From: Ramlibacter sp.
GTDB lineage: Bacteria; Pseudomonadota; Gammaproteobacteria; Burkholderiales; Burkholderiaceae_C
Assembly: GCA_023701085.1 (NCBI GenBank)
Contig: JAMPXR010000022.1
Location: forward strand, 1 to 13,782
DNA: 13,782 nt
Direction of reading: 5' to 3'
The notes under the pieces were generated by a model, which had not been told where the DNA came from, did no database searches, and worked only from the letters and a program-made list of their open reading frames with translations. Positions 1 to 8,973 of the stretch are shown in pieces. Every line of letters begins with the position of its first letter. Position 1 is the first letter of the stretch. A program made the position numbers and the translations under genes.

Positions 1-2450
1 GCGCACAGCGCCGCCAGGCGCGCCCAGGGCACGAGCAGGTCCATGGTCCAGTGGAAGCTCTGCGGGTTCACCACGTGCACCAGCACCACCGACACCACCA
101 GCCCGAGGGCCAGCCCGGCGATCGAGCCGATGGCCGTCCAGGCGGCGCCCTCGCCGGCCACCACTGCCAGGATCTGCCGCCGCGTCAGGCCCAGGTGCGC
201 CAGCAGGCCGAATTCCTTGCGTCGCGCCAGCACCTGGGCGCTGAAACTCGCGGCCACGCCGAACAGGCCGATCCCGATCGCCACCGCCTGCAGCCAGTAG
301 GTGACGGCGAAGCTGCGGTCGAAGATGCGCAGCGAGAGGGCGCGCAGCTCCTGCGCTGATGCGAACTCGATACCGCCGGCCGTGCCGGCCTCGCGCTGCG
401 CCAGCGCCCGGATCGCCTGCTGCACGTTGGCCGCGTCGGCGCCCGGCGCCAGCCACAGCTGAAGATCGTTGGCGCGCTCGTCGCCCGTCAGCCGCACGTA
501 GTCGCGGCGCTCGATGGCGATCGAGCCGCTGGTGCGCGCATAGTCGCGCCACGCGCCCGCGACGAAATACGTGGCGGTCCCCGCCGCGCCCGGCGCGAAC
601 GCCGCGGACAAAGGCTTGAACACCGTGCCCGGCCGCGCGCCGTACAGGTCCACCATGGCCTCGCTCACGTAGATCGCCACCTGCCCGGGCGGCGCGGGCG
701 AAACCGTGCCCACCAGCGGCAAGGTCCGTGCCGGATCGTCGATCTCGCGCGCCAGCAGTGCCACCATGGGACGCGTCGGGTCCAGCAGCAGCGAGCGGGC
801 CCGCTGGGCGGCCACGCGCCGCACGCCCTGCAGCCGGCCTACGGCCTGGACGAAATCGGGCGCGAACCACGCGGTGTCGGAGGCCGCCGCGGAAAATCCG
901 CTGCGCAGATACAGGTCGGCGGGCAGAACCACATCCAGCCAATGCGAGACCGAATCGCGAAAGCTCGCCACCATCACCGTGAGCGCCACGGCGAGGCTGA
1001 GCGAGGCGACCACGCCGCTGACGGCCACCGCCGCGCTCTCGCGCACGCGCCGCGCGCGCTCCACCGCGAGCAGCGGCAGCAGGCGGCCGGCCAGCGCGGG
1101 CGCCAGCAGGTCGTACAGCAAGGCCACGCCCCAGGGCAGGGCGGTGATGCCGCCCAGCAGCAGCAGGCCCACCGAAAAGTAGGCGCCCAGCGCAATCCCA
1201 TTGACCGGCGGCAGCAACGCCAGCACCGCGCCCGCGGCAATGGCCGCGAGGCTGATGTAGCGGCGGCGCGTGTGCGACGCGGCGCTGCCCAGCCCCTTGA
1301 GCGCCTGCGCCAGTGGCAGTTGCTGCGCCGTGCGAGCGGGCACCCAGCCGCCGGCCGCGGCGGCCACGACGCCCAGCAACGCATAGACCAGCGCGTCGCC
1401 CCCGCTCCATTGCAACTGCGGTCGCACGCCCGCGAAGTAGCCGCCCCCCAGGTCGCCGCCGAGCTTTTCCAGGCCGAGGTCCGCGAGGCCGGCGCCCAGC
1501 GCGATGCCGGCGATGCTGCCCGCCAGCCCCAGCAGCGTTGATTCGGCCAGCACCAGTGCCAGGCGCTGGCGCGCGGTCAGGCCCAGCACCCCGAGCAGCG
1601 CCAGGTGCTGGGCGCGGCGCGCCACGCTCAGCGACAGCACCGAATAGACCAGGAACGCGCCGGTGAACAGCGCCACCAGCGCCAGCACCGTCAGGTTGAC
1701 GCGGTAGGCGCGCGAGAGGTTGCTCGCGCGTTGCGCGGCGTCGCCCGGCTCGGTTGCCACGACGCCGGCGGGCAGGGCCAGCGTGCGCAGGAACGACGCA
1801 CGGTCCACCCCGGGACGCAGCCGCACGTCGATGCGCGAGAGCTGGCCCTGCCGGCCGAACAGCTCCTGCGCCGCCCCTATGTCCATCACCAGCAGAGCGC
1901 CGCCGCCGGCGCGGACGGTGCCGCCCACGCGCACTTCGCGCGATTGGAGCCCGCTTTGCAGGTGCAGGGCCTGCGGCGCGGGGCCGGACGGCGCCAGCAG
2001 CTGCGCCGCCGGGTTGAGGAACACGGTGGCCGGCGCGAAGATGGAGAGGCGATCCGCCTCGCGCGCCGGCACCGGCATCAGCGACGGCGCGACCGCGCTC
2101 ACCACGAGGGCGTCCACGCCGGCCACGCGCACCGGCTTGCGCTGGCCATCCGGCCCGAAAACCACCGTGCCGATCTCCAGCACCGGACTGGCGAGGGAAA
2201 CCTGCTCGTCGTTCGCGACGCGCGCATAAAGATTCTCGTCCAGGCTGCCCTGCACGGCGCGCAATTCCAGGTCGGGCTGCCCGCCGGCCGCGTGAACCGC
2301 GCTGGAGAATTCGCTCAGCGCCGAGGCGTTGATCAGGTGCACCGAAAACGCCAGCGCCACGCCCAGCATCACCGCCAGCACCGCAGCGGCGGTGCGCCAG
2401 GGATGATGGCGCAGCTCCTGCCAGGAAAACGTGCGAAGAAGCGCGAGCAT
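1..2450 (-). CDS. FtsX/LolE-type ABC transporter permease, 3' end truncated by window edge
   Basis: This is the inner-membrane permease of an ABC system of the MacB/LolCE class. Such proteins act mechanically on lipoproteins or envelope substrates rather than forming a solute channel. Reading from the ATG at 2450, the minus strand stays open for 816 codons to the window edge. Hydrophobic segments lie near residues 20-40, 252-275, 300-325, 352-372, 400-445, 475-496, 718-738 and 765-792. They frame two large extracytoplasmic domains (about 41-250 and 497-715), so the protein is a duplicated FtsX layout. The second repeat contains LARRKEFGLLAHLGLTRRQI (739-758), the cytoplasmic coupling segment typical of FtsX permeases. 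The visible end (VNPQSFHWTMDLL, 793-805) lies in the last membrane unit, so probably only a few dozen residues are missing. Its likely partner is the ATPase at 3620-4306, on the same strand but beyond an inverted gene. The substrate cannot be read from sequence. Confidence 0.9.
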   Translation of the reverse strand, partial: MLALLRTFSWQELRHHPWRTAAAVLAVMLGVALAFSVHLINASALSEFSSAVHAAGGQPDLELRAVQGSLDENLYARVANDEQVSLASPVLEIGTVVFGPDGQRKPVRVAGVDALVVSAVAPSLMPVPAREADRLSIFAPATVFLNPAAQLLAPSGPAPQALHLQSGLQSREVRVGGTVRAGGGALLVMDIGAAQELFGRQGQLSRIDVRLRPGVDRASFLRTLALPAGVVATEPGDAAQRASNLSRAYRVNLTVLALVALFTGAFLVYSVLSLSVARRAQHLALLGVLGLTARQRLALVLAESTLLGLAGSIAGIALGAGLADLGLEKLGGDLGGGYFAGVRPQLQWSGGDALVYALLGVVAAAAGGWVPARTAQQLPLAQALKGLGSAASHTRRRYISLAAIAAGAVLALLPPVNGIALGAYFSVGLLLLGGITALPWGVALLYDLLAPALAGRLLPLLAVERARRVRESAAVAVSGVVASLSLAVALTVMVASFRDSVSHWLDVVLPADLYLRSGFSAAASDTAWFAPDFVQAVGRLQGVRRVAAQRARSLLLDPTRPMVALLAREIDDPARTLPLVGTVSPAPPGQVAIYVSEAMVDLYGARPGTVFKPLSAAFAPGAAGTATYFVAGAWRDYARTSGSIAIERRDYVRLTGDERANDLQLWLAPGADAANVQQAIRALAQREAGTAGGIEFASAQELRALSLRIFDRSFAVTYWLQAVAIGIGLFGVAASFSAQVLARRKEFGLLAHLGLTRRQILAVVAGEGAAWTAIGSIAGLALGLVVSVVLVHVVNPQSFHWTMDLLVPWARLAALC

Positions 2451-2456
2451 GCCGGC

Positions 2457-2462
2457 ATTGTG
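2457..2462 (-). promoter_or_regulatory. Weak -10-like box directly before the permease start
   Basis: On the minus strand CACAAT matches four of six consensus positions and is followed by six bases and then the ATG at 2450. No convincing -35 is seen. It is listed only because the same spacing recurs before other genes in the window. Confidence 0.2.
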
Positions 2463-2477
2463 ACGGGGCGGGCGGCA

Positions 2478-2494
2478 ATGCGCGCGCGCGTGCG
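2478..2494. repeat. Alternating purine-pyrimidine tract
   Basis: Seventeen bases alternate strictly purine-pyrimidine, centred on a run of CG dinucleotides. The tract lies in the gap between the divergent permease and dehydratase genes. Such tracts can adopt left-handed DNA under negative supercoiling. Any function here is inference, and CG-rich genomes produce such runs by chance. Confidence 0.5.
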
Positions 2495-2503
2495 ACGGGG
2501 CTG

Positions 2504-2535
2504 CCGCCGGCGCCCGGCGTTCGGCGCCCGGGCGG
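2504..2535. repeat. Inverted repeat with embedded direct repeat between divergent genes
   Basis: CCGCCGGCGCC (2504-2514) pairs with GGCGCC (2523-2528) plus GGCGG (2531-2535), with a two-base bulge on the right arm and an eight-base loop. The same stretch also reads as a direct repeat of GGCGCCCGG (2509-2517 and 2523-2531). It lies 15 bases upstream of the candidate -10 of the dehydratase gene. It could be an operator or simply GC-rich noise. Confidence 0.4.
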
Positions 2536-2549
2536 GAATCGGCAGCGGC

Positions 2550-2555
2550 TATGCT
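2550..2555 (+). promoter_or_regulatory. Candidate -10 box for the dehydratase gene
   Basis: TATGCT matches four of six consensus positions, including the first two bases and the last. It would start transcription near 2562 and give a leader of about 19 bases. It overlaps the alternative ATG at 2551, which argues that translation starts at 2581. No clear -35 is visible. Confidence 0.35.
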
Positions 2556-2580
2556 GTGGGCCTTGTTCCGGAACCCCACC

Positions 2581-3567
2581 ATGCTCCAGCTTCCCACTTA
2601 CGAGGACGTCGCCGCCGCCGCGCGGCGCCTGCAAGTCCAGGCCCATGAGACGCCGGTGCTGCGCTCGGCCACGGCCGACCGGCTGCTCAAGGCCGAGGTG
2701 TTCTTCAAGTGCGAGAACCTGCAGCGCATGGGTGCGTTCAAGTTCCGCGGCGCCTACAACGCGCTGGCGAAGTTCAGTCCGGCCCAGCGCAAGGCCGGCG
2801 TGATCGCCTTTTCCTCCGGCAATCACGCGCAGGCGATCGCGCTGGCGGCCCGGCTGCTGGGTATGCCCGCGACCATCGTGATGCCGCTGGACGCGCCGCA
2901 GGCCAAGGTGGACGCCACTCGCGGCTACGGCGGCGAGGTGGTCAGCTACGACCGCTACACCGAGGACCGCGAGGCGCTGGCCGCGCGGCTCGCCGCCGAA
3001 CGCGGGCTGACGCTGATTCCGCCCTACGACCATCCCGACGTCATCGCCGGCCAGGGGACCGCGGCCAAGGAGTTGTTCGAGCAGGCCGGTGCGCTCGACC
3101 TGCTGCTGGTGCCCTTGGGCGGCGGCGGACTGCTGAGCGGCACCGCGTTGGCGACCCGGGCGCTGGCGCCTGGCTGCAAGCTCTACGGCGTCGAACCGGA
3201 GGCGGGCAACGATGGGCAGCAATCCCTGCGCAAGGGCGAGATCGTGCATATCGCCACGCCCAACACGCTGGCGGACGGCGCGCAGACGCAGCACCTGGGA
3301 CGCTACACCTTCGAAGTGATACGGCGCGACGTGGCCGGCGTGCTCACCGCGACCGACGAACAACTGGTGCAGGCCATGCGTTTTTTCGCGGAGCGCATGA
3401 AGCTCGTCGTCGAACCCACCGGCTGCCTGGGCTTTGCCGCGGCCTGCCATGCGGGGCTGCCGCTGCAGGGGCTGCGCGTGGGCGTGATCCTCAGCGGCGG
3501 CAACGTGGACCTGGCGCGCTACGCGCACTTGATCGGCGAGTCGGGCCCGGGGCGCGGCTGGGCGTAG
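2581..3567 (+). CDS. PLP-dependent threonine/serine dehydratase-like enzyme (fold type II)
   Basis: A 328-residue cytoplasmic pyridoxal-phosphate enzyme of the threonine dehydratase, serine racemase and threo-3-hydroxyaspartate ammonia-lyase group, which eliminates water and ammonia from beta-hydroxy amino acids. Lys54 in FKFRGA is the expected Schiff-base lysine. SSGNHAQ (78-84) and the GGGG loop (180-183) form the cofactor phosphate pocket. Glu205, Gly209 and Asp211 align with the divalent-metal site of eukaryotic serine racemase. There is no C-terminal ACT regulatory domain, so it is not a biosynthetic isoleucine-inhibited IlvA. Substrate choice among threonine, serine and hydroxyaspartate is open. 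The ATG at 2581 is preferred to 2551 because MLQLPTYEDV is the usual family N-terminus and a -10-like box overlaps 2551. No strong ribosome binding site is seen. The gene is convergent with the ABC ATPase and sits inside what would otherwise be an ATPase-permease pair. Confidence 0.9.
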   Translation: MLQLPTYEDVAAAARRLQVQAHETPVLRSATADRLLKAEVFFKCENLQRMGAFKFRGAYNALAKFSPAQRKAGVIAFSSGNHAQAIALAARLLGMPATIVMPLDAPQAKVDATRGYGGEVVSYDRYTEDREALAARLAAERGLTLIPPYDHPDVIAGQGTAAKELFEQAGALDLLLVPLGGGGLLSGTALATRALAPGCKLYGVEPEAGNDGQQSLRKGEIVHIATPNTLADGAQTQHLGRYTFEVIRRDVAGVLTATDEQLVQAMRFFAERMKLVVEPTGCLGFAAACHAGLPLQGLRVGVILSGGNVDLARYAHLIGESGPGRGWA

Positions 3568-3588
3568 TCCGCTGCGTCGCGCGCGCAC

Positions 3589-3613
3589 GGCCCCGGCCGG
3601 CGCGGCGGGGACC
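3589..3613. terminator. Possible bidirectional hairpin between convergent genes
   Basis: CCCCG-g-CCG (3591-3599) pairs with CGG-CGGGG (3603-3610) around a three-base loop, and GG/CC extends the stem past a one-base bulge. It sits in the 52-base gap between the convergent dehydratase and ABC ATPase genes. There is no T-run on either side, so it is not a classical intrinsic terminator. Confidence 0.3.
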
Positions 3614-3619
3614 GGGCCT

Positions 3620-4306
3620 TCAGGACGCGCCGGCGTGCTCCCGCATGCCGTCAGCGGTCAGCAGCAGCACCCGGTCGGCACGCGCCGCAGCGGCCTGCGA
3701 ATGCGTGACCAGCACCAGCGAGGCGCCGTGCTCGCGCGTCTGCGAGACCAGCACCTCCATCACGCGCCCCGCCGTGCCGGGATCGAGGTTGCCGGTGGGC
3801 TCGTCCGCGAGCAGCAGGGCCGGGCGGTGCACCAGGGCACGGGCAATGGCGACGCGCTGCAACTGCCCGCCGGACAGCTCCTGCGGCAGGCGCCCCCCCA
3901 GTCCCTGCAGGCCCACGGCCGCGAGCATGCGTTCCACATGCGCGGGGTCCAGCCGGCCCAGCAGCATCAGCGGCAGCGCGACGTTCTGCGCCACGTCCAG
4001 GTGCGGCAGCACATGGAAGGCCTGGAACACGAAGCCGACCTGGCGGCGGCGCAGCAGCGCGCGGCCGTCATCGCCCAGCGAGGCGAGGTCCTGGCCGGCC
4101 AGGGTGACCGAGCCCTCGTCCCAGCCGTCCAGTCCGGCCATGCAGTTGAGCAAAGTGGACTTGCCGACCCCGGATTCGCCGACGACGGCCACGAATTCGC
4201 CCGGCGCGACCTCGAGCGAGACATGCGCGAACACGGGCACCGGCCCATAGTGCTTGGCCAGATCGCGCACGGATACGGTGGCGGCGGCTGCGCTGCGCGG
4301 GTTCAT
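3620..4306 (-). CDS. ABC transporter ATP-binding protein, LolD/MacB class
   Basis: A complete 228-residue nucleotide-binding subunit. Motifs in order: Walker [10 protein letters not shown] (43-51), Q-loop Gln95, signature LSGGQ (144-148), Walker B LLLADE (164-169) with the EPTGNLD segment characteristic of the LolD/MacB/YbbA group, and His202 of the switch. Length and motifs fit enzymes that drive FtsX-type permeases, so the partner is most likely the permease at 1-2450. The start codon overlaps the miaA stop as ATGA, suggesting translational coupling to miaA. No separate Shine-Dalgarno is evident. The gene is therefore probably expressed from the upstream miaA run, apart from its presumed permease. 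Energising lipoprotein or envelope transport at the cytoplasmic face is a family-based inference. Confidence 0.93.
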   Translation of the reverse strand: MNPRSAAAATVSVRDLAKHYGPVPVFAHVSLEVAPGEFVAVVGESGVGKSTLLNCMAGLDGWDEGSVTLAGQDLASLGDDGRALLRRRQVGFVFQAFHVLPHLDVAQNVALPLMLLGRLDPAHVERMLAAVGLQGLGGRLPQELSGGQLQRVAIARALVHRPALLLADEPTGNLDPGTAGRVMEVLVSQTREHGASLVLVTHSQAAAARADRVLLLTADGMREHAGAS

Positions 4307-5289
4307 AAGAGCGGGCCGGCCTGGCGCAGCAATTGCTCAGCCGCGTCGGGTGCGTCGCAGGCGATCACGCGCCGCTTGCGCATGCCGCGCAACCAGGTCA
4401 ATTGCCGCTTGGCGAGCTGGCGTGTCGCGGCAATGCCCGACTCGCGCAGCCGCGCCATGGGGAAGGGGCGGGGCGCCTGGCGCGCATCGAGCCCGAGCGC
4501 CTGCTGCGCGTCAAGCATCTCCCAGGCCTGGCGGTAGCCCACGCAGCGCATGCTGGGCAAGTCCGCGCTCAAGTCGCCGCGTGAACGCAAGGCCCGGACC
4601 TCGTCGAGAAAGCCGCTTTCGAGCATGGCGTCGAAGCGTCGCGCGATACGCTCGTGCAGCCAGGCGCGATCCCGCGGTTCCAGCGAGAACAGCGCCATCG
4701 TGTTCTCTTCGTCCGTGCCGGGCGCCTTCGTCCGATGAAAGCTGGACAGCGGCTGGCCCGTCAAGCGGAACACTTCCAGCGCGCGCTGGATGCGCTGCGC
4801 GTCGTTGGGCGCCAGCCGCAAGGCCGCCTGCGGATCGACGCGCGCCAGTTCGGCGTGCAGCGAGGGCCAGCCTTCGGCCGCGGCCCGCGCTTCGAGTTGC
4901 GCGCGCACCTGCGGGTCGGCCGGCGGCATCGCATCGAGTCCGTGGAGCAAGGCCTTGAAATACAGCATGGTGCCGCCCACCAGCAGTGCGGGCTTGCCGC
5001 GCGCGTGGATGTCGCCGATCAGCCGCCGCGCGTCGGCCGCGAACTCGGCGGCGCTGTAGGGGTGCAGCGGGTCGCGGATGTCGATCAGGTGATGCGGCAC
5101 CGCCGCGCGCTCGGCCGCCGACGGTTTGGCGGTGCCGATGTCCATGCCGCGGTACACCAGGGCCGAGTCGACGCTGATGATCTCGGCGCCGTGGGCGCGC
5201 GCCAGGGCCAGGGCGGCCGCGCTCTTGCCCGACGCCGTGGGCCCGGCCAGCGCCAGCACCCTGGCATCAGAACGGGCGGGGTTCGCCAT
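4303..5289 (-). CDS. miaA: tRNA dimethylallyltransferase MiaA
   Basis: MiaA transfers the dimethylallyl group of DMAPP to N6 of adenosine 37 in tRNAs reading codons that begin with U, the first step towards i6A and ms2i6A. In 328 residues it shows the P-loop GPTASGKS (16-23), the nearly invariant [16 protein letters not shown] (41-56) with the proposed catalytic aspartate, GGTMLYF (105-111), [17 protein letters not shown] (162-178), the MRCVGYRQ segment (247-254) and the C-terminal [14 protein letters not shown] (288-301). The frame is open upstream to an ATG at 5349, but the usual N-terminus (a few residues before the P-loop) points to 5289. That start lies 23 bases inside the exporter gene. 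The stop overlaps the ABC ATPase start. In E. coli miaA follows mutL and precedes hfq. Here mutL is about 3.7 kb away and no hfq is visible. Confidence 0.97.
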   Translation of the reverse strand: MANPARSDARVLALAGPTASGKSAAALALARAHGAEIISVDSALVYRGMDIGTAKPSAAERAAVPHHLIDIRDPLHPYSAAEFAADARRLIGDIHARGKPALLVGGTMLYFKALLHGLDAMPPADPQVRAQLEARAAAEGWPSLHAELARVDPQAALRLAPNDAQRIQRALEVFRLTGQPLSSFHRTKAPGTDEENTMALFSLEPRDRAWLHERIARRFDAMLESGFLDEVRALRSRGDLSADLPSMRCVGYRQAWEMLDAQQALGLDARQAPRPFPMARLRESGIAATRQLAKRQLTWLRGMRKRRVIACDAPDAAEQLLRQAGPLL

Positions 5290-6499
5290 AGCGTTGCACC
5301 AGCGTCCAGGCCACGGCGGCGATGGCCGCGCTCCAGAACCAGATGCCATTGGTCAGCGCGAACACGGTGCCGTCCAGGCGAGTGCCGATCCATCCCCCGA
5401 CGGCGAAGGCGGCGACCGTCATCAGGAAACCGTTGACCGCGGACGCGGCGCCCGCGGCTTGCGGGAACGGTCCCACCGCGGCGCTGTGGCCGCAGGGCTG
5501 GTGCACGCCGTGCGCCACCATGAACAGGCAGAAGGGCGGCAGGATCGCCCAGGCGCTCTGGATGCCGGCCAGCGCCAGCGTCCCGAGCAGGGTGCCGCCC
5601 AGGAGCGTCAGCGCGGCGGCGAGGGCAACCGTGCGCCGCAGTCCGAAACGCGACAGCATCCGCCGGCACAGCACCGTGCCCAGGATGTAGCAGAACGCCG
5701 TCGAGAACATCACCAGGCCATACTGGGTGCGCGTCAGGCCCAGCACCTTGATGAAGACGAAGGAGGACGATGCGAGGAACGTGAACAGCCCCGCATAGGA
5801 GGCCGTGGTCAGGGCCGACCAGGCCAGGAACGTGGGATGGCGCAGGATCGTCAGCCAGGTGCGCACCATGGTCGCGGGGCGCAGCGCCATCGGATTCCTG
5901 CGCGGCGCGCTTTCCTTGAAGTAAAGCAGCACCACGAGCAGCGACAGCGCGCCGAACACCGTCAGGCAGGCCAGAACATAGCGCCATCCCCACAGGTCGG
6001 CGAGCAAGCCGCCCAGCGGCGCCGACAGGCAGGCGATCACGCCCAGCCCCGTGAGAGCGCTGGACATGACACGGGCGCCTGTTTCCGGCGTGTGCAGGTC
6101 GCGCACGATCGCGCGCGCGCCCATGACGCCGGCGCCCATCGCCGCACCCTGCACCGTGCGCCAGACGATCAGCATCGGCATCGACGGCGCCAGCACGCAG
6201 CCGATGGAAGCCAGGGTGTAGGCGCCCAGGCCCCACAGCAGCACCGGCCGGCGGCCGAAGCGGTCCGACAGCGGGCCCCACACGAGCTGGGAGGCGCCGA
6301 AAGCCAGCAGCAAGGTGGTGAGCGTGAGCTGCGCCTGCGGCACGGGCGCGCCGAAGCCCTCCGTGAGCGAGGGCAGGGCCGGCAGGTACAGGTCGGTCGT
6401 GATCGGCTGGATACCCAGCAGCAGGCTGAGCACCAGCACGACCACCCCCGGCGTCATGGTGGAACTGGGGCCGGATCCGATCTGCGGGGAAGCGGGCAT
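5267..6499 (-). CDS. MFS multidrug exporter, Bcr/CflA-like
   Basis: A 410-residue inner-membrane protein with about twelve hydrophobic segments, the normal size for Bcr/CflA (DHA1) proton antiporters. Diagnostic pieces are [10 protein letters not shown] (34-43) in the first helix, the major-facilitator motif [12 protein letters not shown] (75-85), [11 protein letters not shown] (114-124) in helix 4, and a C-terminal-half segment around 331-359 with [11 protein letters not shown], as seen in Bcr-type transporters. Members export drugs, sulfonamides or small metabolites, and the substrate here is unknown. The start at 6499 is six bases after a TACCCT box. A downstream ATG (residue 15) is a possible alternative start that would trim the hydrophilic N-terminus. 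The 3' end overlaps miaA by 23 bases, so the two are probably cotranscribed. Confidence 0.92.
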   Translation of the reverse strand: MPASPQIGSGPSSTMTPGVVVLVLSLLLGIQPITTDLYLPALPSLTEGFGAPVPQAQLTLTTLLLAFGASQLVWGPLSDRFGRRPVLLWGLGAYTLASIGCVLAPSMPMLIVWRTVQGAAMGAGVMGARAIVRDLHTPETGARVMSSALTGLGVIACLSAPLGGLLADLWGWRYVLACLTVFGALSLLVVLLYFKESAPRRNPMALRPATMVRTWLTILRHPTFLAWSALTTASYAGLFTFLASSSFVFIKVLGLTRTQYGLVMFSTAFCYILGTVLCRRMLSRFGLRRTVALAAALTLLGGTLLGTLALAGIQSAWAILPPFCLFMVAHGVHQPCGHSAAVGPFPQAAGAASAVNGFLMTVAAFAVGGWIGTRLDGTVFALTNGIWFWSAAIAAVAWTLVQRYGEPRPF

Positions 6500-6505
6500 C
6501 GCCCG

Positions 6506-6511
6506 AGGGTA
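6506..6511 (-). promoter_or_regulatory. Candidate -10 box for a leaderless MFS-miaA transcript
   Basis: TACCCT on the minus strand keeps the key TAxxxT positions and is followed by six bases and then the ATG at 6499. Transcription would begin at or next to the start codon. No Shine-Dalgarno and no clear -35 are present. Confidence 0.35.
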
Positions 6512-6580
6512 GCAGAAGCCCCTGCGGCGGCGCTCGATCGCGCGCTACGTCCGGTGGCAATGCGATCGGGGACCTGGCCC

Positions 6581-6599
6581 GAGCGGCCGCGCGGCGCTC
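6581..6599 (-). terminator. Possible hairpin just after the hydrolase gene
   Basis: GAGCG-g-CCG and CGG-CGCTC form a short bulged stem five bases past the hydrolase stop. No U-run follows, and the 104-base gap to the exporter is otherwise featureless. It may be chance in such GC-rich DNA. Confidence 0.22.
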
Positions 6600-6603
6600 G
6601 CGC

Positions 6604-7443
6604 CTAGCGCAGGCTGAAAAGTTCCGCCAGGGCTTCCCGGTACTTCGCCACGCCGACCGACATCGTGCTGAAGTGCGAGCCGCCTTCGACCAGCAGAAAG
6701 CGCTTGCGGCCCTGCGCCGCTTCATACAGCTTGCGCCCCAGCTCGCTGTGAATCAGCTTGTCGTTCTGGCCGTGGACCACCAGAAGCGGCGAACCGATGT
6801 TCGCCACCTTGCTGACCGACTCGAAGCGCTGCGTGATGAAAAGGCCCACCGGCAGCCAGCCCCATTTCATGCTGCTGGCCACGTCGGGAATCGAGGTGAA
6901 AGTGCCTTCGACGATGGTGCCGCGCTCGTCCGGCGTGCGCGCCGCCAGGTCGATGGCGATGGCGCCGCCCAGCGAATGGCCGAAGATGTAGCGCGGCCTG
7001 TGCGGATGCTTCGAGGCCAGCCAGTCCCACGCGGCACCGGCGTCCTCGTAGGCCATTTGTTCCGATGGCAGCCCCGCCGTGCTCTTGCCGAACCCGCGGT
7101 AATCGATCGCCAGCACCGAGAAACCCAGCTCCTGCATGCGGCGGATGCGCGGCGCCGAACCCGATACGTTCCAGCGGGCGCCGTGCAGGTACAGCATCAC
7201 GGGCCGGTCGGCGGCGCCATTTTCCGCCTCGGCCCACAGCCCATGCAGCCGGACCGGCTCGCCCGTGACTTGCGAGGTGAATTCGATCCACACCTCGCCC
7301 ATGCCCTGCGCCAGTTCGGCGCTGCCGCCCCAGCTGCGGTCACTGGGCTGGAAAATCCAGGCGCGCTCCTTTTCCTCGAGCGTGGAGCAGCCCATGGTCG
7401 CGGCGAGGGCGATGGCGGCGGCAAAGATGGCCCAGCGTTTCAT
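6604..7443 (-). CDS. Alpha/beta hydrolase, probable lipoprotein (BEM46/ABHD13-like)
   Basis: A 279-residue serine hydrolase of unknown substrate. The fold is supported by the oxyanion-region LYLHGA (84-89), IDYRGFGKS (113-121), the nucleophile elbow GHSLGG with Ser157, Asp228 in VVHGQND and His257 in GGSHFS, giving a complete catalytic triad. The N-terminus has two basic residues, a hydrophobic stretch (5-16) and ATMGCS with Cys19, a passable but not ideal lipobox. The protein is therefore probably exported and membrane anchored. It could be an esterase, lipase-like or peptidase-like enzyme. It diverges from gdhA across 147 bases and is 104 bases upstream of the exporter. No Shine-Dalgarno stands out, and ATG 7443 is chosen because it yields the signal sequence. 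Confidence 0.88.
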   Translation of the reverse strand: MKRWAIFAAAIALAATMGCSTLEEKERAWIFQPSDRSWGGSAELAQGMGEVWIEFTSQVTGEPVRLHGLWAEAENGAADRPVMLYLHGARWNVSGSAPRIRRMQELGFSVLAIDYRGFGKSTAGLPSEQMAYEDAGAAWDWLASKHPHRPRYIFGHSLGGAIAIDLAARTPDERGTIVEGTFTSIPDVASSMKWGWLPVGLFITQRFESVSKVANIGSPLLVVHGQNDKLIHSELGRKLYEAAQGRKRFLLVEGGSHFSTMSVGVAKYREALAELFSLR

Positions 7444-7541
7444 GCTGCGGTCGGATCGCAGCGCGCCCGAAAAGTTCTGCGTCGCCCCTCATGCCAGCCC
7501 CCGGCCCCCGGGCCTGCGCGACCGTGACCTCGGCGGCCGGG

Positions 7542-7547
7542 TAGAAT
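7542..7547 (+). promoter_or_regulatory. Candidate -10 box of the gdhA promoter
   Basis: TAGAAT matches five of six consensus positions and opens the only AT-richer patch (about 7541-7575) in the hydrolase-gdhA gap. Transcription would start near 7554, leaving a leader of about 37 bases. A -35 at proper spacing is not convincing, which would be compatible with activator dependence. Confidence 0.45.
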
Positions 7548-7575
7548 TGTCTCAATTTGGTGCATAACTAACTGA

Positions 7576-8940
<1,365 letters not shown>

Positions 8941-8946
8941 CCGATC

Positions 8947-8973
8947 TCCTGCCGGGTCAACGGCCCCGCAGGA
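8947..8973. terminator. Possible shared hairpin at the gdhA-mutL junction
   Basis: TCCTGC (8947-8952) and GGG (8954-8956) pair with CCC (8964-8966) and GCAGGA (8968-8973), with a C-C mismatch and a seven-base loop. It follows the gdhA stop by six bases and covers the last codons and stop of mutL. There is no T-run, so it may stop read-through only weakly in either direction. Confidence 0.35.

Noticed and set aside
2551-2580. Upstream ATG extending the dehydratase by ten residues
   Set aside because: The extension (MLWALFRNPT) is not family-like and its start overlaps a plausible -10 box; 2581 fits better.
1605-2648. 347-codon plus-strand open frame opposite the permease
   Set aside because: The composition is Arg, His, Gln and Gly-rich without motifs, it runs into the dehydratase gene in another frame, and the minus-strand permease is coherent over all 816 codons.
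2709-4250. 513-codon plus-strand open frame across the dehydratase and ABC ATPase
   Set aside because: It spans two convergent genes and is simply a second frame of the dehydratase followed by the complement of the ATPase. No family signature is visible.
5290-5349. Upstream ATG extending MiaA by twenty residues
   Set aside because: The extra residues lie inside the exporter coding region and do not match MiaA N-termini, which begin shortly before the P-loop.
5085-6725. 546-codon minus-strand open frame overlapping the exporter and miaA
   Set aside because: It is a shifted-frame shadow: the exporter frame has Bcr/CflA motifs and membrane helices, while this frame is Arg/Pro/Ala-rich with none.
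7503-7514. Short palindrome GGCCC-CC-GGGCC upstream of gdhA
   Set aside because: Short GC-only palindromes are expected by chance at this base composition and its position gives no clear operator logic.
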